Positions 8,777-17,904 of a stretch of DNA of 64,000 bases are shown piece by piece. The stretch's first letter is position 1, and each line of letters begins with the position of its first letter. A program made the position numbers and the translations under genes. Below the pieces are notes generated by a model, which made no database searches, was not told the origin of the DNA, and worked only from the letters and a program-made list of their open reading frames with translations. Origin of the DNA: Granulimonas faecalis (GTDB lineage Bacteria > Actinomycetota > Coriobacteriia > Coriobacteriales > Atopobiaceae); assembly GCF_022834715.1 (NCBI RefSeq), contig NZ_BQKC01000001.1, positions 904,501 through 968,500 on the forward strand. Direction: 5' to 3'.

Positions 8777-9970
8777 ATGGCGTTCACCAAGAAGACCGTC
8801 AAGGACGTCGACGTCGACGGCAAGCGCGTCCTCATGCGCGTCGACTTCAACGTGCCGCTGGCCGACGGCGTCGTCACCGACGACACCCGCATCAAGGCGG
8901 CCATCCCCACCATCCAGTACCTCGTCGACCATGGCGCAAAGGTCGTGCTCATGAGCCACCTCGGCCGCCCCAAGGGCGACGGCGTGGAGCCCGAGCTCTC
9001 CCTCAAGCCCGCCGCCGAGAAGCTCGCCGAGCTCACCGGCCTCGACGTGACCTTCGTGCCCGACACCTACGGTCAGGAGGCCGCCGACGCCGTGGCCGCC
9101 ATGGAGCCCGGCCAGGTCGTCGTGCTCGAGAACGTCCGCTTCGACAAGCGCGAGAAGAAGAACGACCCCGAGATCGCCGACAGGCTCGCCGCCCTCGGCG
9201 ACATCTTCGTGCTCGACGCCTTCGGCACCGCCCACCGCGCCCAGGGCTCCGTGGTCGGCCCCGCCGCCAAGCTGCCCGCCGTGGCCGGCTTCCTGCTCGA
9301 GAAGGAGGTCGACACCCTCACCAACATCTTCGAGGCCCCCGAGCGCCCCTTCGTCGCCATCGTCGGCGGCTCCAAGGTGTCCTCCAAGATCGGCGTGCTC
9401 GACCACCTGCTCGACTCCGTCGACACCCTGATCATCGGCGGCGGCATGGCCTACACCTTCTTCCTCGCCAAGGGCTACACCGTGGGCACCTCCCTGCAGG
9501 AGCCCGACTGGGTTGACCGCGCTCGCGAGATGATGGAGAAGGCCGAGAAGAACGGCGTCAAGCTGCTCCTTCCCGTGGACAACGTGGTCGCCGACCACTT
9601 CGGCCCCGACGCCGTGGGCGTCGTCGTCAAGTCCAACGCCATCCCCGACGACATGATGGGCATGGACATCGGTCCCGAGACCGCCCAGCTCTACGCCGAC
9701 GCCATCGCCGGCGCCAAGACCGTCTTCTGGAACGGCCCCATGGGCGTCTTCGAGTTCGACCAGTTCTCCGACGGCACCAAGGCCGTGGCCGAGGCCGTGG
9801 CCGCCAACGAGGACTGCACCTCGATCATCGGCGGCGGTGACTCCGTCGCGGCTGTCAACAAGTTCGACCTTGCCGACAAGATGAGCTGGATCTCCACCGG
9901 CGGCGGTGCCTCCATGGAGCTCGTCGAGGGCAAGGCCCTTCCCGGAGTGGAGGCCCTTCTCGATGCCTAA
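8777..9970 (+). CDS. pgk: phosphoglycerate kinase
   Basis: This enzyme transfers phosphate from 1,3-bisphosphoglycerate to ADP. At 397 residues it has the normal bacterial length. It has the N-domain substrate motif 'RVDFNVPL', 'SHLGRPKG', the basic patch 'VLENVRF', the hinge region, the nucleotide motif 'VFWNGPMGVFE' and the C-terminal 'STGGGASMELVEGKALPGVE'. The ATG follows AAGGAGGAG. The last codons overlap the tpiA start by 8 bp, so coupling is likely. Confidence 0.98.
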   Translation: MAFTKKTVKDVDVDGKRVLMRVDFNVPLADGVVTDDTRIKAAIPTIQYLVDHGAKVVLMSHLGRPKGDGVEPELSLKPAAEKLAELTGLDVTFVPDTYGQEAADAVAAMEPGQVVVLENVRFDKREKKNDPEIADRLAALGDIFVLDAFGTAHRAQGSVVGPAAKLPAVAGFLLEKEVDTLTNIFEAPERPFVAIVGGSKVSSKIGVLDHLLDSVDTLIIGGGMAYTFFLAKGYTVGTSLQEPDWVDRAREMMEKAEKNGVKLLLPVDNVVADHFGPDAVGVVVKSNAIPDDMMGMDIGPETAQLYADAIAGAKTVFWNGPMGVFEFDQFSDGTKAVAEAVAANEDCTSIIGGGDSVAAVNKFDLADKMSWISTGGGASMELVEGKALPGVEALLDA

Positions 9971-10742
9971 CAACACGCGCACCCGCCTCATCGCGGGCAA
10001 CTGGAAGATGAACAAGAACTACACCGAGGGCGTGCAGCTGGCCCAGGACCTGGCCAACGAGCTCGGCCACGACACCCACGGCGTCGAGGTCGTCGTCTGC
10101 CCGCCGGCCACCGACCTCAAGGGCGTCTCCGGCGTCATCGAGTTCGACCGCGCCCCCTTTGGCCTCGGTGCCCAGAACGTCTACTGGGAGGCCTCCGGCG
10201 CCTTCACCGGCGAGCTCTCCTGCGACATGCTCAAGAGCGTCGGCTGCACCCACTGCATCGTGGGCCACTCCGAGCGCCGCGACTACTTCGGCGAGACCGA
10301 CGGCGACATCAACCTCAAGGTCAAGGCGCTGCTGGCCGCGGGCATCGTGCCCATCTCCTGCTGCGGCGAGTCCCTCGAGGTCCGCGAGGCCGGCAACCAG
10401 GTCGACTTCGTCGTGGGCCAGATCCGCGCCGACTTCGACGGCGTCGAGCTCGAGAGCGGCGACCAGCTCGTCGTGGCCTACGAGCCCATCTGGGCCATCG
10501 GCACCGGCAAGACCGCCACGCCCGAGGACGCCCAGGAGGTCTGCGGCGCCATCCGCGCCGCCCTCGTCGACATCTTCGGCGCCGACATCGCCTCCCAGAT
10601 TCGCGTGCTCTACGGCGGCTCCGCCAAGCCCGGCAACGTCGCCGGCTTCCTCGCTGAGGAGGACGTCGACGGCGCCCTCGTGGGCGGCGCCTCGCTCGTT
10701 GCGGCCGACTTCGCCGCCATGGTCGAGAGGGCTGCTGAGTAA
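9963..10742 (+). CDS. tpiA: triosephosphate isomerase
   Basis: This enzyme interconverts dihydroxyacetone phosphate and glyceraldehyde-3-phosphate. The 259-residue TIM barrel has 'GNWKMNKN' (catalytic Lys), 'CIVGHSERR' (catalytic His), 'AYEPIWAIGTGKTATPEDAQ' (catalytic Glu and the mobile loop 6) and the phosphate-binding 'LYGGSAKPGN'. The start overlaps the end of pgk by 8 bp. The stop and the gpmI start share one base. Confidence 0.98.
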   Translation: MPNNTRTRLIAGNWKMNKNYTEGVQLAQDLANELGHDTHGVEVVVCPPATDLKGVSGVIEFDRAPFGLGAQNVYWEASGAFTGELSCDMLKSVGCTHCIVGHSERRDYFGETDGDINLKVKALLAAGIVPISCCGESLEVREAGNQVDFVVGQIRADFDGVELESGDQLVVAYEPIWAIGTGKTATPEDAQEVCGAIRAALVDIFGADIASQIRVLYGGSAKPGNVAGFLAEEDVDGALVGGASLVAADFAAMVERAAE

Positions 10743-12310
10743 TGAGTTCCAACAAGGGAAAGAAACCCGCCCTCCTCGTCATCATGGACGGCTTCGGCCT
10801 CGCGCCCACCGGCCCTGAGAACGCCGTGAGCCAGGCCAAGCTGCCCTACATCCAGTCGCTCCTCGCCACCTACCCCCACACCACCCTGGGCGCGTCCGGC
10901 GAGGACGTGGGGCTGCCCGACGGCCAGATGGGCAACTCCGAGGTGGGCCACCTCAACATCGGCGCCGGCCGCATCGTCTTCCAGGAGCTCTCGCGCATCA
11001 ACAACGCGGTGCGCGACGGCTCCATCGAGGAGAACCCGGTGCTCGCCGACGCCATGGACGCCGTGAAGGAGAGGGGCTCCGTGCTGCACGTCATGGGCCT
11101 CGTCTCCGACGGCGGCGTGCACTCCTCCATGGAGCACGCCGAGGCCGTCGTGTCCATGGCCGCCAAGCGCGGCGTCCAGCGCGTGCGCATCGACGCCTTC
11201 ACCGACGGCCGCGACGTCGACCCCCAGTCCGGGGCCGGCTTCATGGAGTCGCTCCAGGCCTTCTGCGCCAAGGTCTCCGAGGCCACCGGCGCCGACGTCA
11301 AGATCGCCACGGTCTCCGGCCGTTACTGGGGCATGGACCGCGACAACCGCTGGGAGCGCGTCGAGCGCGCCTACGACGCCATCGTCGGCGCCGAGGGCGT
11401 CGAGGTGGCCAGCGCCGCCGAGGGCCTGCGCGCGTTCTACGAGAAGGACCCGCGCGGCGACGAGTTCGCCGACCCCATGGTGGTCGAGGGCGCGGCCCTC
11501 GGCACCCACGACGGCGACGCGTTCATCTTCTTCAACTTCCGCCCGGACCGCGCCCGCGAGATGACCCGCGCGCTCACCGACGCCACCTTCGACGGCTTCG
11601 AGCGCCGCTCCACCCCCGAGCTCTCGTGCTTCGTCACCATGACCGAGTACGACCCCGAGCTCGACGTCGAGGTCGCCTTCCCCAAGACGGTGCCGGCCCA
11701 CGTCCTGGCCGACGTCATCGCCGACAACGGCCTCAGGCAGCTCCACACCGCCGAGACCGAGAAGTACGCCCATGTGACGTTCTTCCTCAACGGTGGCGTG
11801 GAGGAGCCCAAGGAGGGGGAGACCCGCGTGCTCGTCCCGAGCCCCAAGGTCGCCACCTACGACCTCAAGCCCGAGATGAGCGAGCCGGAGGTTACCGAGC
11901 GCCTCGCCAGGTCCATCCGCGCGGACGCCGCCGACCTCTACGTGGTCAACTACGCCAACTGCGACATGGTGGGCCACACCGGCGTCGTCCAGGCCGCCAC
12001 CGCGGCCTGCGAGGCCGTGGACGACGGCCTCTCCCGCATCGTCCCCGAGATCCTGGCCAAGGGCGGCTTCGCGCTCATCACCGCCGACCACGGAAACGCC
12101 GACCACATGTACGACGTCTCCTCCACCGGCGAGCGCAAGCCCTTCACGGCCCACACCACCAACCGCGTGCCCCTGATCGTCGTCGACCCCGACGCCAGCC
12201 TGTCCGGCGTCGAGGACGGCCGCCTCTCCGACATCGCCCCCACCATCCTCGCGATGATGGGCATCGACCGTCCCGAGGAGATGACGGGCCGAGTGCTCGT
12301 GAAGGAGTAA
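10742..12310 (+). CDS. gpmI: 2,3-bisphosphoglycerate-independent phosphoglycerate mutase
   Basis: This Mn-dependent mutase converts 3-phosphoglycerate to 2-phosphoglycerate. The 522-residue protein has the alkaline-phosphatase-fold metal site 'VIMDGFGLAPTGPENAVSQA' and the phosphoserine motif 'GNSEVGHLNIGAGR'. The second metal cluster is 'NYANCDMVGHTG' with 'ITADHGNADHM'. It starts within the tpiA stop (TAATG), indicating translational coupling in the gap-pgk-tpiA-gpmI run. Confidence 0.98.
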   Translation: MSSNKGKKPALLVIMDGFGLAPTGPENAVSQAKLPYIQSLLATYPHTTLGASGEDVGLPDGQMGNSEVGHLNIGAGRIVFQELSRINNAVRDGSIEENPVLADAMDAVKERGSVLHVMGLVSDGGVHSSMEHAEAVVSMAAKRGVQRVRIDAFTDGRDVDPQSGAGFMESLQAFCAKVSEATGADVKIATVSGRYWGMDRDNRWERVERAYDAIVGAEGVEVASAAEGLRAFYEKDPRGDEFADPMVVEGAALGTHDGDAFIFFNFRPDRAREMTRALTDATFDGFERRSTPELSCFVTMTEYDPELDVEVAFPKTVPAHVLADVIADNGLRQLHTAETEKYAHVTFFLNGGVEEPKEGETRVLVPSPKVATYDLKPEMSEPEVTERLARSIRADAADLYVVNYANCDMVGHTGVVQAATAACEAVDDGLSRIVPEILAKGGFALITADHGNADHMYDVSSTGERKPFTAHTTNRVPLIVVDPDASLSGVEDGRLSDIAPTILAMMGIDRPEEMTGRVLVKE

Positions 12311-12419
12311 GGAACCGTGGCGTCCCCCGCGACGCTGTGGTAGCCTTATGGGCTGTGATCTCAGACCGTCTGCCCGGCCCCGCCCCGTGCGGGGCCGGGT
12401 CGTGCAAGGAGGAGTCCCC

Positions 12420-12671
12420 GTGGGTCCCTTGAACATCGCCCTCATCGTCGTCTGGGCCCTGTCGGCCGTCGCGTCCATCGTCTTCGTGCTCATGCACTCG
12501 GGCAAGGGGACCGGCGTGTCCGACATGATCGCCAGCTCGATGTACAACTCCAACGCCGGTTCCGGCGTGTGGGAGAAGAACCTCGACCGCCTCACGGTGA
12601 TCAGCTGCTGCGTCTTCGCGGCTACCCTCCTGATCTTCATGCTCACGTTCCCTCAGGGGAGCCTGGGCTAG
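12420..12671 (+). CDS. secG: preprotein translocase subunit SecG
   Basis: This 83-residue membrane protein has two transmembrane segments (about residues 4-22 and 58-78) joined by a Gly/Ser-rich loop with the SecG-like 'MHSGKGTGVSDM'. It is the auxiliary subunit of the SecYEG channel. The GTG start at 12420 follows AAGGAGGAG. An upstream ATG exists in frame, but its extension is a Pro/Arg-rich segment across a hairpin (12373-12382 with 12390-12399), so the GTG is preferred. secG next to pgk and tpiA is a widespread Gram-positive arrangement. Confidence 0.9.
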   Translation: MGPLNIALIVVWALSAVASIVFVLMHSGKGTGVSDMIASSMYNSNAGSGVWEKNLDRLTVISCCVFAATLLIFMLTFPQGSLG

Positions 12672-12695
12672 GCCCTGTGGCCAACGCGCGTTCCG

Positions 12696-12730
12696 GGACC
12701 GCCGCCCCTCCCTGGGGTGGCGGTCCTTTT
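12696..12730 (+). terminator. rho-independent terminator after secG
   Basis: A 13-bp stem (12696-12708 with 12714-12726, one G-T pair), a 5-base loop and TTTT. It closes the glycolytic/secG unit. Confidence 0.9.
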
Positions 12731-12876
12731 GTATATGTGGATGCGTGAAGCATCGGTGCCTTCCGCCGACGACTGTATAACTCGAGCCGTTTGACGCATA
12801 AACCCCCGGACCACTGCATGCCGGCGCCAGCCGGACGAGCGGGCCGACGGCGCCCGCGCTGACCCAAGGGGGATCT

Positions 12877-14535
12877 ATGAATGGCATCGCAGGTACGAGC
12901 GGCGTGACGAGACGCACCTTCCTCACGGGTTGCGCGCTGGCCTCCGGCCTCGTCGCGCTCTCCGGCTGCAAGAAGAGCGACGGCGCCTCGGCGGGGGAGG
13001 GGGGCGGCAAGCTCTCCTACTTCATCACCAACCCGCCCTCGATCGACCCCTTCAACGCGCAGGACGTGGCCGGCTGCATGGTGGCCCGCCAGCTGTTCGA
13101 CCCCATGTGCACCTACGACTTCGACAAGCAGGAGCTCGTGCCCTGCGCCGGCGAGTCGTGGAGCAGCAACGACGGCACCGTGTGGACCTTCAAGGTCAAG
13201 GAGGGCAACACCTTCCACAACGGTGAGACCGTTGACGCCGAGGCCTTCAAGCGCGCCTGGAACCGTCTCTGCAGCCCCAAGACGAGCGACTCGCCGTCCG
13301 TCGTGAGCTACTACCTCAAGCTGGTCAAGGGCTACGAGGACGTCGTCTCCGGCAAGGCCGACGAGCTCGCCGGCGTCTCCTGCCCCGACCAGTACACCCT
13401 CCAGGTGGAGCTCTCCGAGCCCTTTATGGACTTCCCCATGATCTGCTCCATCATGCCCACGGCCCCCGTGCCTAAGGCCGCCCTCGACGACTTCCAGACC
13501 TTCTTCCGGGCGCCCATCGGCAACGGCCCCTACACCATGGACGGCCCGTGGGAGGACGGCCAGTACATCAACCTCAAGACCTACGAGGATTACAAGAACG
13601 GCGACAAGCCCAAGATCGGCCAGCTTACGTTCAACATCCAGAAGGACGTCGAGACGGGGTACCGCGAGTTCCAGGCCGGCAACGTCGACATCTGCGACAT
13701 CCCCACGGCCCAGGTGAAGGGCGCCCACGAGCAGTACGGCGTCTCCGAGGACGGCTACACCATCACCCCGGGCAAGCAGTGTCTGGACGGCGACCAGCCC
13801 TCCACGTACTACCTCGTGCTCAACCTCAAGGACCCCGCCATGGCCGACGTCAACCTGCGTCGCGCCATCTCCCTGGCCATCGACCGTCAGACCATCTGCG
13901 ACTCCGTGCTCCAGGGCACGCGCCTCCCGGCCACCAACCTCTGCCCGCCCCCGTGCCGCGGTTACGAGGAGGGGCAGTGGGCCTGGTGCAAGTACGACCC
14001 CGACCAGGCCACGGCCATCCTCGACCAGTACTACCCCAAGGACGCCAGCGGCAGCCGCGGGGTCAAGGTGACCCTCATGTACAACGTCGATGGCTCCCAC
14101 AAGGAGATCATGGAGGCCGTGCAGGGCAACCTCAACCAGGTGGGTATCGACGTGGAGCAGAGCACCCTCGAGTGGGCCAGCTACCTCACCAAGCTCCAGT
14201 CCGGCGACTTCCAGATGGGCCGCAACGGCTGGGTGGCCGAGTACCCCTCCATCGACAACTTCCTGTACTCGCTGCTCTACACCGGCAACGCCGACAACCT
14301 CTCTGGCTACTCCAACCAGCAGGTGGACGACCTGATCATGGAGGCCCGGGCCACCAGGGACGACGACCGCCGCTACCGGCTGCTGCAGGAGGCCAACAAG
14401 ATCGCCGGCGACGACGTGCCCATGGTCCCGCTCTTCTACTACAAGTTCGCCAAGGTGGGCTCCAGCCGCATCGCCCATGCCTACCTCTCGCCCATCGAGC
14501 AGTCCTCCGCCGCCACCTGGGAGCTGCAGGCCTGA
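12877..14535 (+). CDS. peptide ABC transporter substrate-binding lipoprotein (first copy)
   Basis: This 552-residue family 5 solute-binding protein (OppA/DppA type) has an N-terminal export signal with twin arginines ('TRRTFLTG') and a lipobox 'LSGC', so it is probably exported by Tat or Sec and lipid-anchored at Cys31. Typical OppA features are the early 'PPSIDPFNAQD', 'TFHNGETVDAEAFKRAWNRL', 'PIGNGPYTMDGPW' and 'NLRRAISLAIDRQTI'. The ATG follows AAGGGGGA. It is followed by its own terminator and then by a paralogue and the oppBCDF genes. The two binding proteins probably feed the same permease with different peptide preference, which is inferred. Confidence 0.93.
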   Translation: MNGIAGTSGVTRRTFLTGCALASGLVALSGCKKSDGASAGEGGGKLSYFITNPPSIDPFNAQDVAGCMVARQLFDPMCTYDFDKQELVPCAGESWSSNDGTVWTFKVKEGNTFHNGETVDAEAFKRAWNRLCSPKTSDSPSVVSYYLKLVKGYEDVVSGKADELAGVSCPDQYTLQVELSEPFMDFPMICSIMPTAPVPKAALDDFQTFFRAPIGNGPYTMDGPWEDGQYINLKTYEDYKNGDKPKIGQLTFNIQKDVETGYREFQAGNVDICDIPTAQVKGAHEQYGVSEDGYTITPGKQCLDGDQPSTYYLVLNLKDPAMADVNLRRAISLAIDRQTICDSVLQGTRLPATNLCPPPCRGYEEGQWAWCKYDPDQATAILDQYYPKDASGSRGVKVTLMYNVDGSHKEIMEAVQGNLNQVGIDVEQSTLEWASYLTKLQSGDFQMGRNGWVAEYPSIDNFLYSLLYTGNADNLSGYSNQQVDDLIMEARATRDDDRRYRLLQEANKIAGDDVPMVPLFYYKFAKVGSSRIAHAYLSPIEQSSAATWELQA

Positions 14536-14578
14536 CGCAGACGGCGGCACCATCATAAAAGACCGTGGTTCCTGCATA

Positions 14579-14616
14579 GGCCCCCGGCGCACCGGACGCG
14601 GTGCGCCGGGGGCCTT
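14579..14616 (+). terminator. terminator after the first peptide-binding gene
   Basis: A 15-bp perfect stem (14579-14593 with 14600-14614) and a 6-base loop; the T-run is only two bases. Confidence 0.7.
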
Positions 14617-14893
14617 CCCGTGGGTAGGGGAGGGGCCCGGTCGCGCCATGGGGTGCGCACCGCCGCCCCTACATGGGAAAATAAGGCACCTTCTTTACAC
14701 CCGCCCGCACTGCCTTGGATTTCGGAAACGTTACAATCCATAAAATCAATGAAGGCAATCCGCCGTTTTCCTTGCATATCAGGAAACTTTGAGAAATACT
14801 TTTGTCCCATGCAGACGTTCCATGGAGGTCCGTAACCTCCGGCGATTGCTGGCCGTGCCGAGGGCATGGCCAAGAGACAGAAGGAGAGAGCAT
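14617..14893 (+). promoter_or_regulatory. AT-richer leader before the second peptide-binding gene
   Basis: This 277-bp stretch has no gene. It is clearly less G+C-rich than its flanks between about 14680 and 14815. A TACAAT -10 candidate lies at 14732-14737, but its -35 is poor. I see no T-box, riboswitch or attenuator. Together with the terminator upstream it suggests that the second binding protein has its own promoter. Confidence 0.4.
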
Positions 14894-16555
14894 ATGAGTG
14901 AGCAGGTGAAGATCGGCCGCCGCACGTTCCTCAAGGGGTCCGCTGCCGCGTCCGCGCTTCTGGCGCTCGCGGCCTGCAAGAAGGCCGACGACGCCCCCAC
15001 TGCCGAGGCCGAGGGCACCGGTGCCACCGCCAAGGTCTACATCAACAACCCCGTCTCCATCGACCCCTACAACTGCCAGGAGTCCGAGGGCACGCAGGTC
15101 TGCTACCAGATCTTCGACAGCCTGACCGACTACGACTACGAGAAGGGCGAGCTCGTCCCCAGCGCCGCCGCCTCCTGGAAGCCCAACGACGGCGCCACCG
15201 AGTTCACCTTCACCCTTGTGGAGGGCGCCAAGTTCCACAACGGCGACCCTGTGGACGCCGAGTCCTTCAAGCGCGCCTGGACCCGCCTGGTCGACCCCAA
15301 GACCAACGAGTCGTCCCCCTCGGCCGTCAACTACCACATCGCCATGGTGGACGGCTACGACGCCCTCGTGGCCGGCGAGACCGACGAGCTCACCGGCGTC
15401 ACCTGCCCCGACGAGAAGACCCTCGTGGTCAAGCTCGCGGTGCCCTATGCCGACTTCCCCTACGTGGCCAGCCACCCGGCCCTCGGCCCCGTGCCCGCCG
15501 TGGCCCTCGAGGACTTCGACACCTTCTTCCGCGCCCCCATCGGCAACGGCCCCTTCATGATGGACGGCAAGTGGGAGGACGGCCAGTACATCAACGTCAA
15601 GCGCTTCGAGGACTACGTGGGCGACAAGCCCTCCATCGCCGCGGTGCAGTTCAACATCCAGAAGGACATGGAGACCGCCTACAAGGAGTTCCAGGCCGGC
15701 AACTACGACTTCTGCGACGTCCCCACCGCCCAGATCAAGAGCGCCCAGGACACCTACGGCGTCTCCGAGGACGGCTACACCATCACCCCGGGCAAGCAGA
15801 TGCTCCTGGGCGACGAGGCCTCCGTCTACTACCTCACGGTCAACAACAACGACCCGGTGCTCAAGGACCCCAACCTGCGCAAGGCCATCTCCCTGGCCAT
15901 CAACCGCCAGGCCATCTGCGACACCGTCTTCTCCGGCACCCGCACCCCGGCCGCCAACATCGTGCCGCCCGGAATCGCCGGCTACGAGGACGACGTCTGG
16001 GAGTACTCGCACTACGACAAGGACGCTGCCGTCAAGCTGCTCGACCAGTACTATCCCGCCGATGCCGACGGCAAGCGCAACGTGAGCTTCCAACTCTCGT
16101 TCAACGGCGACGGCAACCACGGCGACATCATGGAGGCCATCCAGGCCGACCTCGCCGCCGTGGGCATCGATGCCCAGCTCGACCAGGGCGAGTGGGCCGC
16201 CATTCTCGACCGCTACCAGAACGGCGACTACCAGGCCGGCCGCCTCGGTTGGATCGCCGACTACCCCATCATGGACAACTACCTCTACCCTCTGTTCTAC
16301 ACCGGCAACGGCGACAACCGCTCCCTGTACTCCAACCCCGCCGTCGACGAGGCCCTCGACAAGGCCCGTCAGACCACCGACGACGACGAGCGCATCGCCG
16401 CCCTCCAGGCCGTCAACAAGACGATCTCCGAGGACTTCCCGGTGATCCCGATCTTCTTCTACAAGCACACCTACGTGGGTTCCGACAAGGTCAAGAGTGC
16501 CTATGTGGACCCCTCCAAGAAGATCAAGCTCCGCGCCGCGGAGATGGAGGGCTAG
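14894..16555 (+). CDS. peptide ABC transporter substrate-binding lipoprotein (second copy)
   Basis: This 553-residue family 5 solute-binding protein is closely similar along its length to the preceding one: shared 'DGYTITPGKQ', 'NLRKAISLAINRQAICD' and 'PIGNGPFMMDGKWEDGQYIN'. Its signal has 'GRRTFLKG' and a lipobox 'LAAC' (Cys near residue 28). The ATG follows AAGGAGAGAG. The near-identical segments indicate tandem duplication followed by divergence. It precedes oppBCDF and is separated from it by a terminator, so it is likely the most strongly expressed part of the system. Confidence 0.93.
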   Translation: MSEQVKIGRRTFLKGSAAASALLALAACKKADDAPTAEAEGTGATAKVYINNPVSIDPYNCQESEGTQVCYQIFDSLTDYDYEKGELVPSAAASWKPNDGATEFTFTLVEGAKFHNGDPVDAESFKRAWTRLVDPKTNESSPSAVNYHIAMVDGYDALVAGETDELTGVTCPDEKTLVVKLAVPYADFPYVASHPALGPVPAVALEDFDTFFRAPIGNGPFMMDGKWEDGQYINVKRFEDYVGDKPSIAAVQFNIQKDMETAYKEFQAGNYDFCDVPTAQIKSAQDTYGVSEDGYTITPGKQMLLGDEASVYYLTVNNNDPVLKDPNLRKAISLAINRQAICDTVFSGTRTPAANIVPPGIAGYEDDVWEYSHYDKDAAVKLLDQYYPADADGKRNVSFQLSFNGDGNHGDIMEAIQADLAAVGIDAQLDQGEWAAILDRYQNGDYQAGRLGWIADYPIMDNYLYPLFYTGNGDNRSLYSNPAVDEALDKARQTTDDDERIAALQAVNKTISEDFPVIPIFFYKHTYVGSDKVKSAYVDPSKKIKLRAAEMEG

Positions 16556-16605
16556 GCCCAGACGGCCGTCTCGGTGGATATACCGCCGCCTTGATTGCAT
16601 AACGA

Positions 16606-16640
16606 GGCACCGGGTCTTTCAGGCCCGGTGCCTTATTTTG
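16606..16640 (+). terminator. rho-independent terminator after the second peptide-binding gene
   Basis: A 9-bp stem (16606-16614 with 16624-16632) with a 9-base loop is followed by TTATTTT. Partial read-through would let the binding protein exceed the permease. Confidence 0.85.
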
Positions 16641-16747
16641 TTCGTTTCGTTGGCAAGGCGCGGGTCAGATGGGTCCTCGGTGCACAAAACGCCCCGTGGA
16701 TTGCTTCGAAACTGTTTCCAGTAGGTAGTAGGGTGCATAGGAGGGGC

Positions 16748-16773
16748 TTGGATTTGCATTAGGCGGCTATACT
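16748..16773 (+). promoter_or_regulatory. possible promoter of oppBCDF
   Basis: TATACT (16768-16773) is a good -10 hexamer about 80 bp before oppB. The nearest -35-like TTGGAT is only 14 bp away, so the assignment is weak. Confidence 0.3.
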
Positions 16774-16851
16774 TGCCCAAGGCCCTGTTTTAGCCAAAAT
16801 AAACGGAAAAGCAAGGCTTCGTATCGGCCCAGGACACAGGAGACACTGAGT

Positions 16852-17889
16852 ATGGTCAAGTACATCCTGAAACGTCTCCTGCAGTTCATCCCGGTTTTCA
16901 TCGGCGTCACGATCATCCTGTTCGCCATGGAAAACATCGTCCCCGGCGACCCGATCAAGCTGATCGCCGGCGACAAGGCTCTCAACCCGGAGACTGAGCT
17001 GCAGCTGCGCATCGCGAACCATCTCATCGAGACGGATTCCGAAGGCAAGCCCCTGTACGACGCGGATGGAAACACCATCCCCACGCCCCTCTGGAAGCAG
17101 TACGGCTACTACATCAACGGCCTGCTCCACGGAGACCTCGGCAACTCCTACAGCCGCAAGCTCCCTGTGACCCAGATCTTCGCCGACAAGTACCCCTACA
17201 CCGTGAAGCTCGCCCTGGTGGGCATCGTCATCGAGGCGGTGGTGGGCATCGGCGCCGGCCTCATATCGGCCATCAAACGCTACTCGTTCTGGGACGTGCT
17301 CGTGACCCTGGTCACTGCCGTCCTCGTGGCCATGCCCGCCTTCTGGCTCGGCATGCTCCTGCAGCTCTTCTTTGGCGTGGTGCTCAAGAACGCCACGGGA
17401 GGGGGCTTCTACCTGCCCATCTCCGGTGCCGGCGGCCCCAACTCCGAGTTCGAGAGCTGGGTGCACTACATCCTGCCCGGCATCACCCTGGCGGCCGTGT
17501 CCACGGCCTACGCCGCCCGCATCATGCGTTCCCAGCTCCTCGAGGTCATGAACCAGGACTACATCCGCACCGCCAAGGCCAAGGGCCTCTCCCGGCGCCA
17601 GGTCATCCTGCACCACGCCCTCAAGAACGCCCTGATCCCCGTGGTCACCTACATCGGCATCGACTTCGGCGCCATGCTCTCCGGCGCCATCCTCACCGAG
17701 ACGGTGTTCAACTGGCCCGGCGTGGGCTATGAGATCTACCGTGCCATCACCCAGCGCGACTGGCCCATCGTCATGGGCGGCGTCACGATCATCATCGTCG
17801 TGGTGATGGTGATCAACCTCGTCGTCGACGTGAGCTACGCCTTCCTCGATCCCAGGATCAGGTACGGCGCGCCCAAGGACCAAGGCTAG
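16852..17889 (+). CDS. oppB: oligopeptide ABC transporter permease OppB
   Basis: This 345-residue inner-membrane permease starts with the typical 'MVKYILKRLLQFIPVFIGVTI'-type first membrane helix (split here at 20 residues or fewer). It has five more membrane segments and the EAA loop 'DYIRTAKAKGLSRRQVILHHALKNAL' (in two halves), which contacts the ATPase. The C-terminal 'PGVGYEIYRAITQRD' is standard for the OppB/DppB family. It is the first gene of oppBCDF and pairs with oppC to form the peptide channel. Confidence 0.93.
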   Translation: MVKYILKRLLQFIPVFIGVTIILFAMENIVPGDPIKLIAGDKALNPETELQLRIANHLIETDSEGKPLYDADGNTIPTPLWKQYGYYINGLLHGDLGNSYSRKLPVTQIFADKYPYTVKLALVGIVIEAVVGIGAGLISAIKRYSFWDVLVTLVTAVLVAMPAFWLGMLLQLFFGVVLKNATGGGFYLPISGAGGPNSEFESWVHYILPGITLAAVSTAYAARIMRSQLLEVMNQDYIRTAKAKGLSRRQVILHHALKNALIPVVTYIGIDFGAMLSGAILTETVFNWPGVGYEIYRAITQRDWPIVMGGVTIIIVVVMVINLVVDVSYAFLDPRIRYGAPKDQG

Positions 17890-17904
17890 GGGAGGGGTAG
17901 ACCC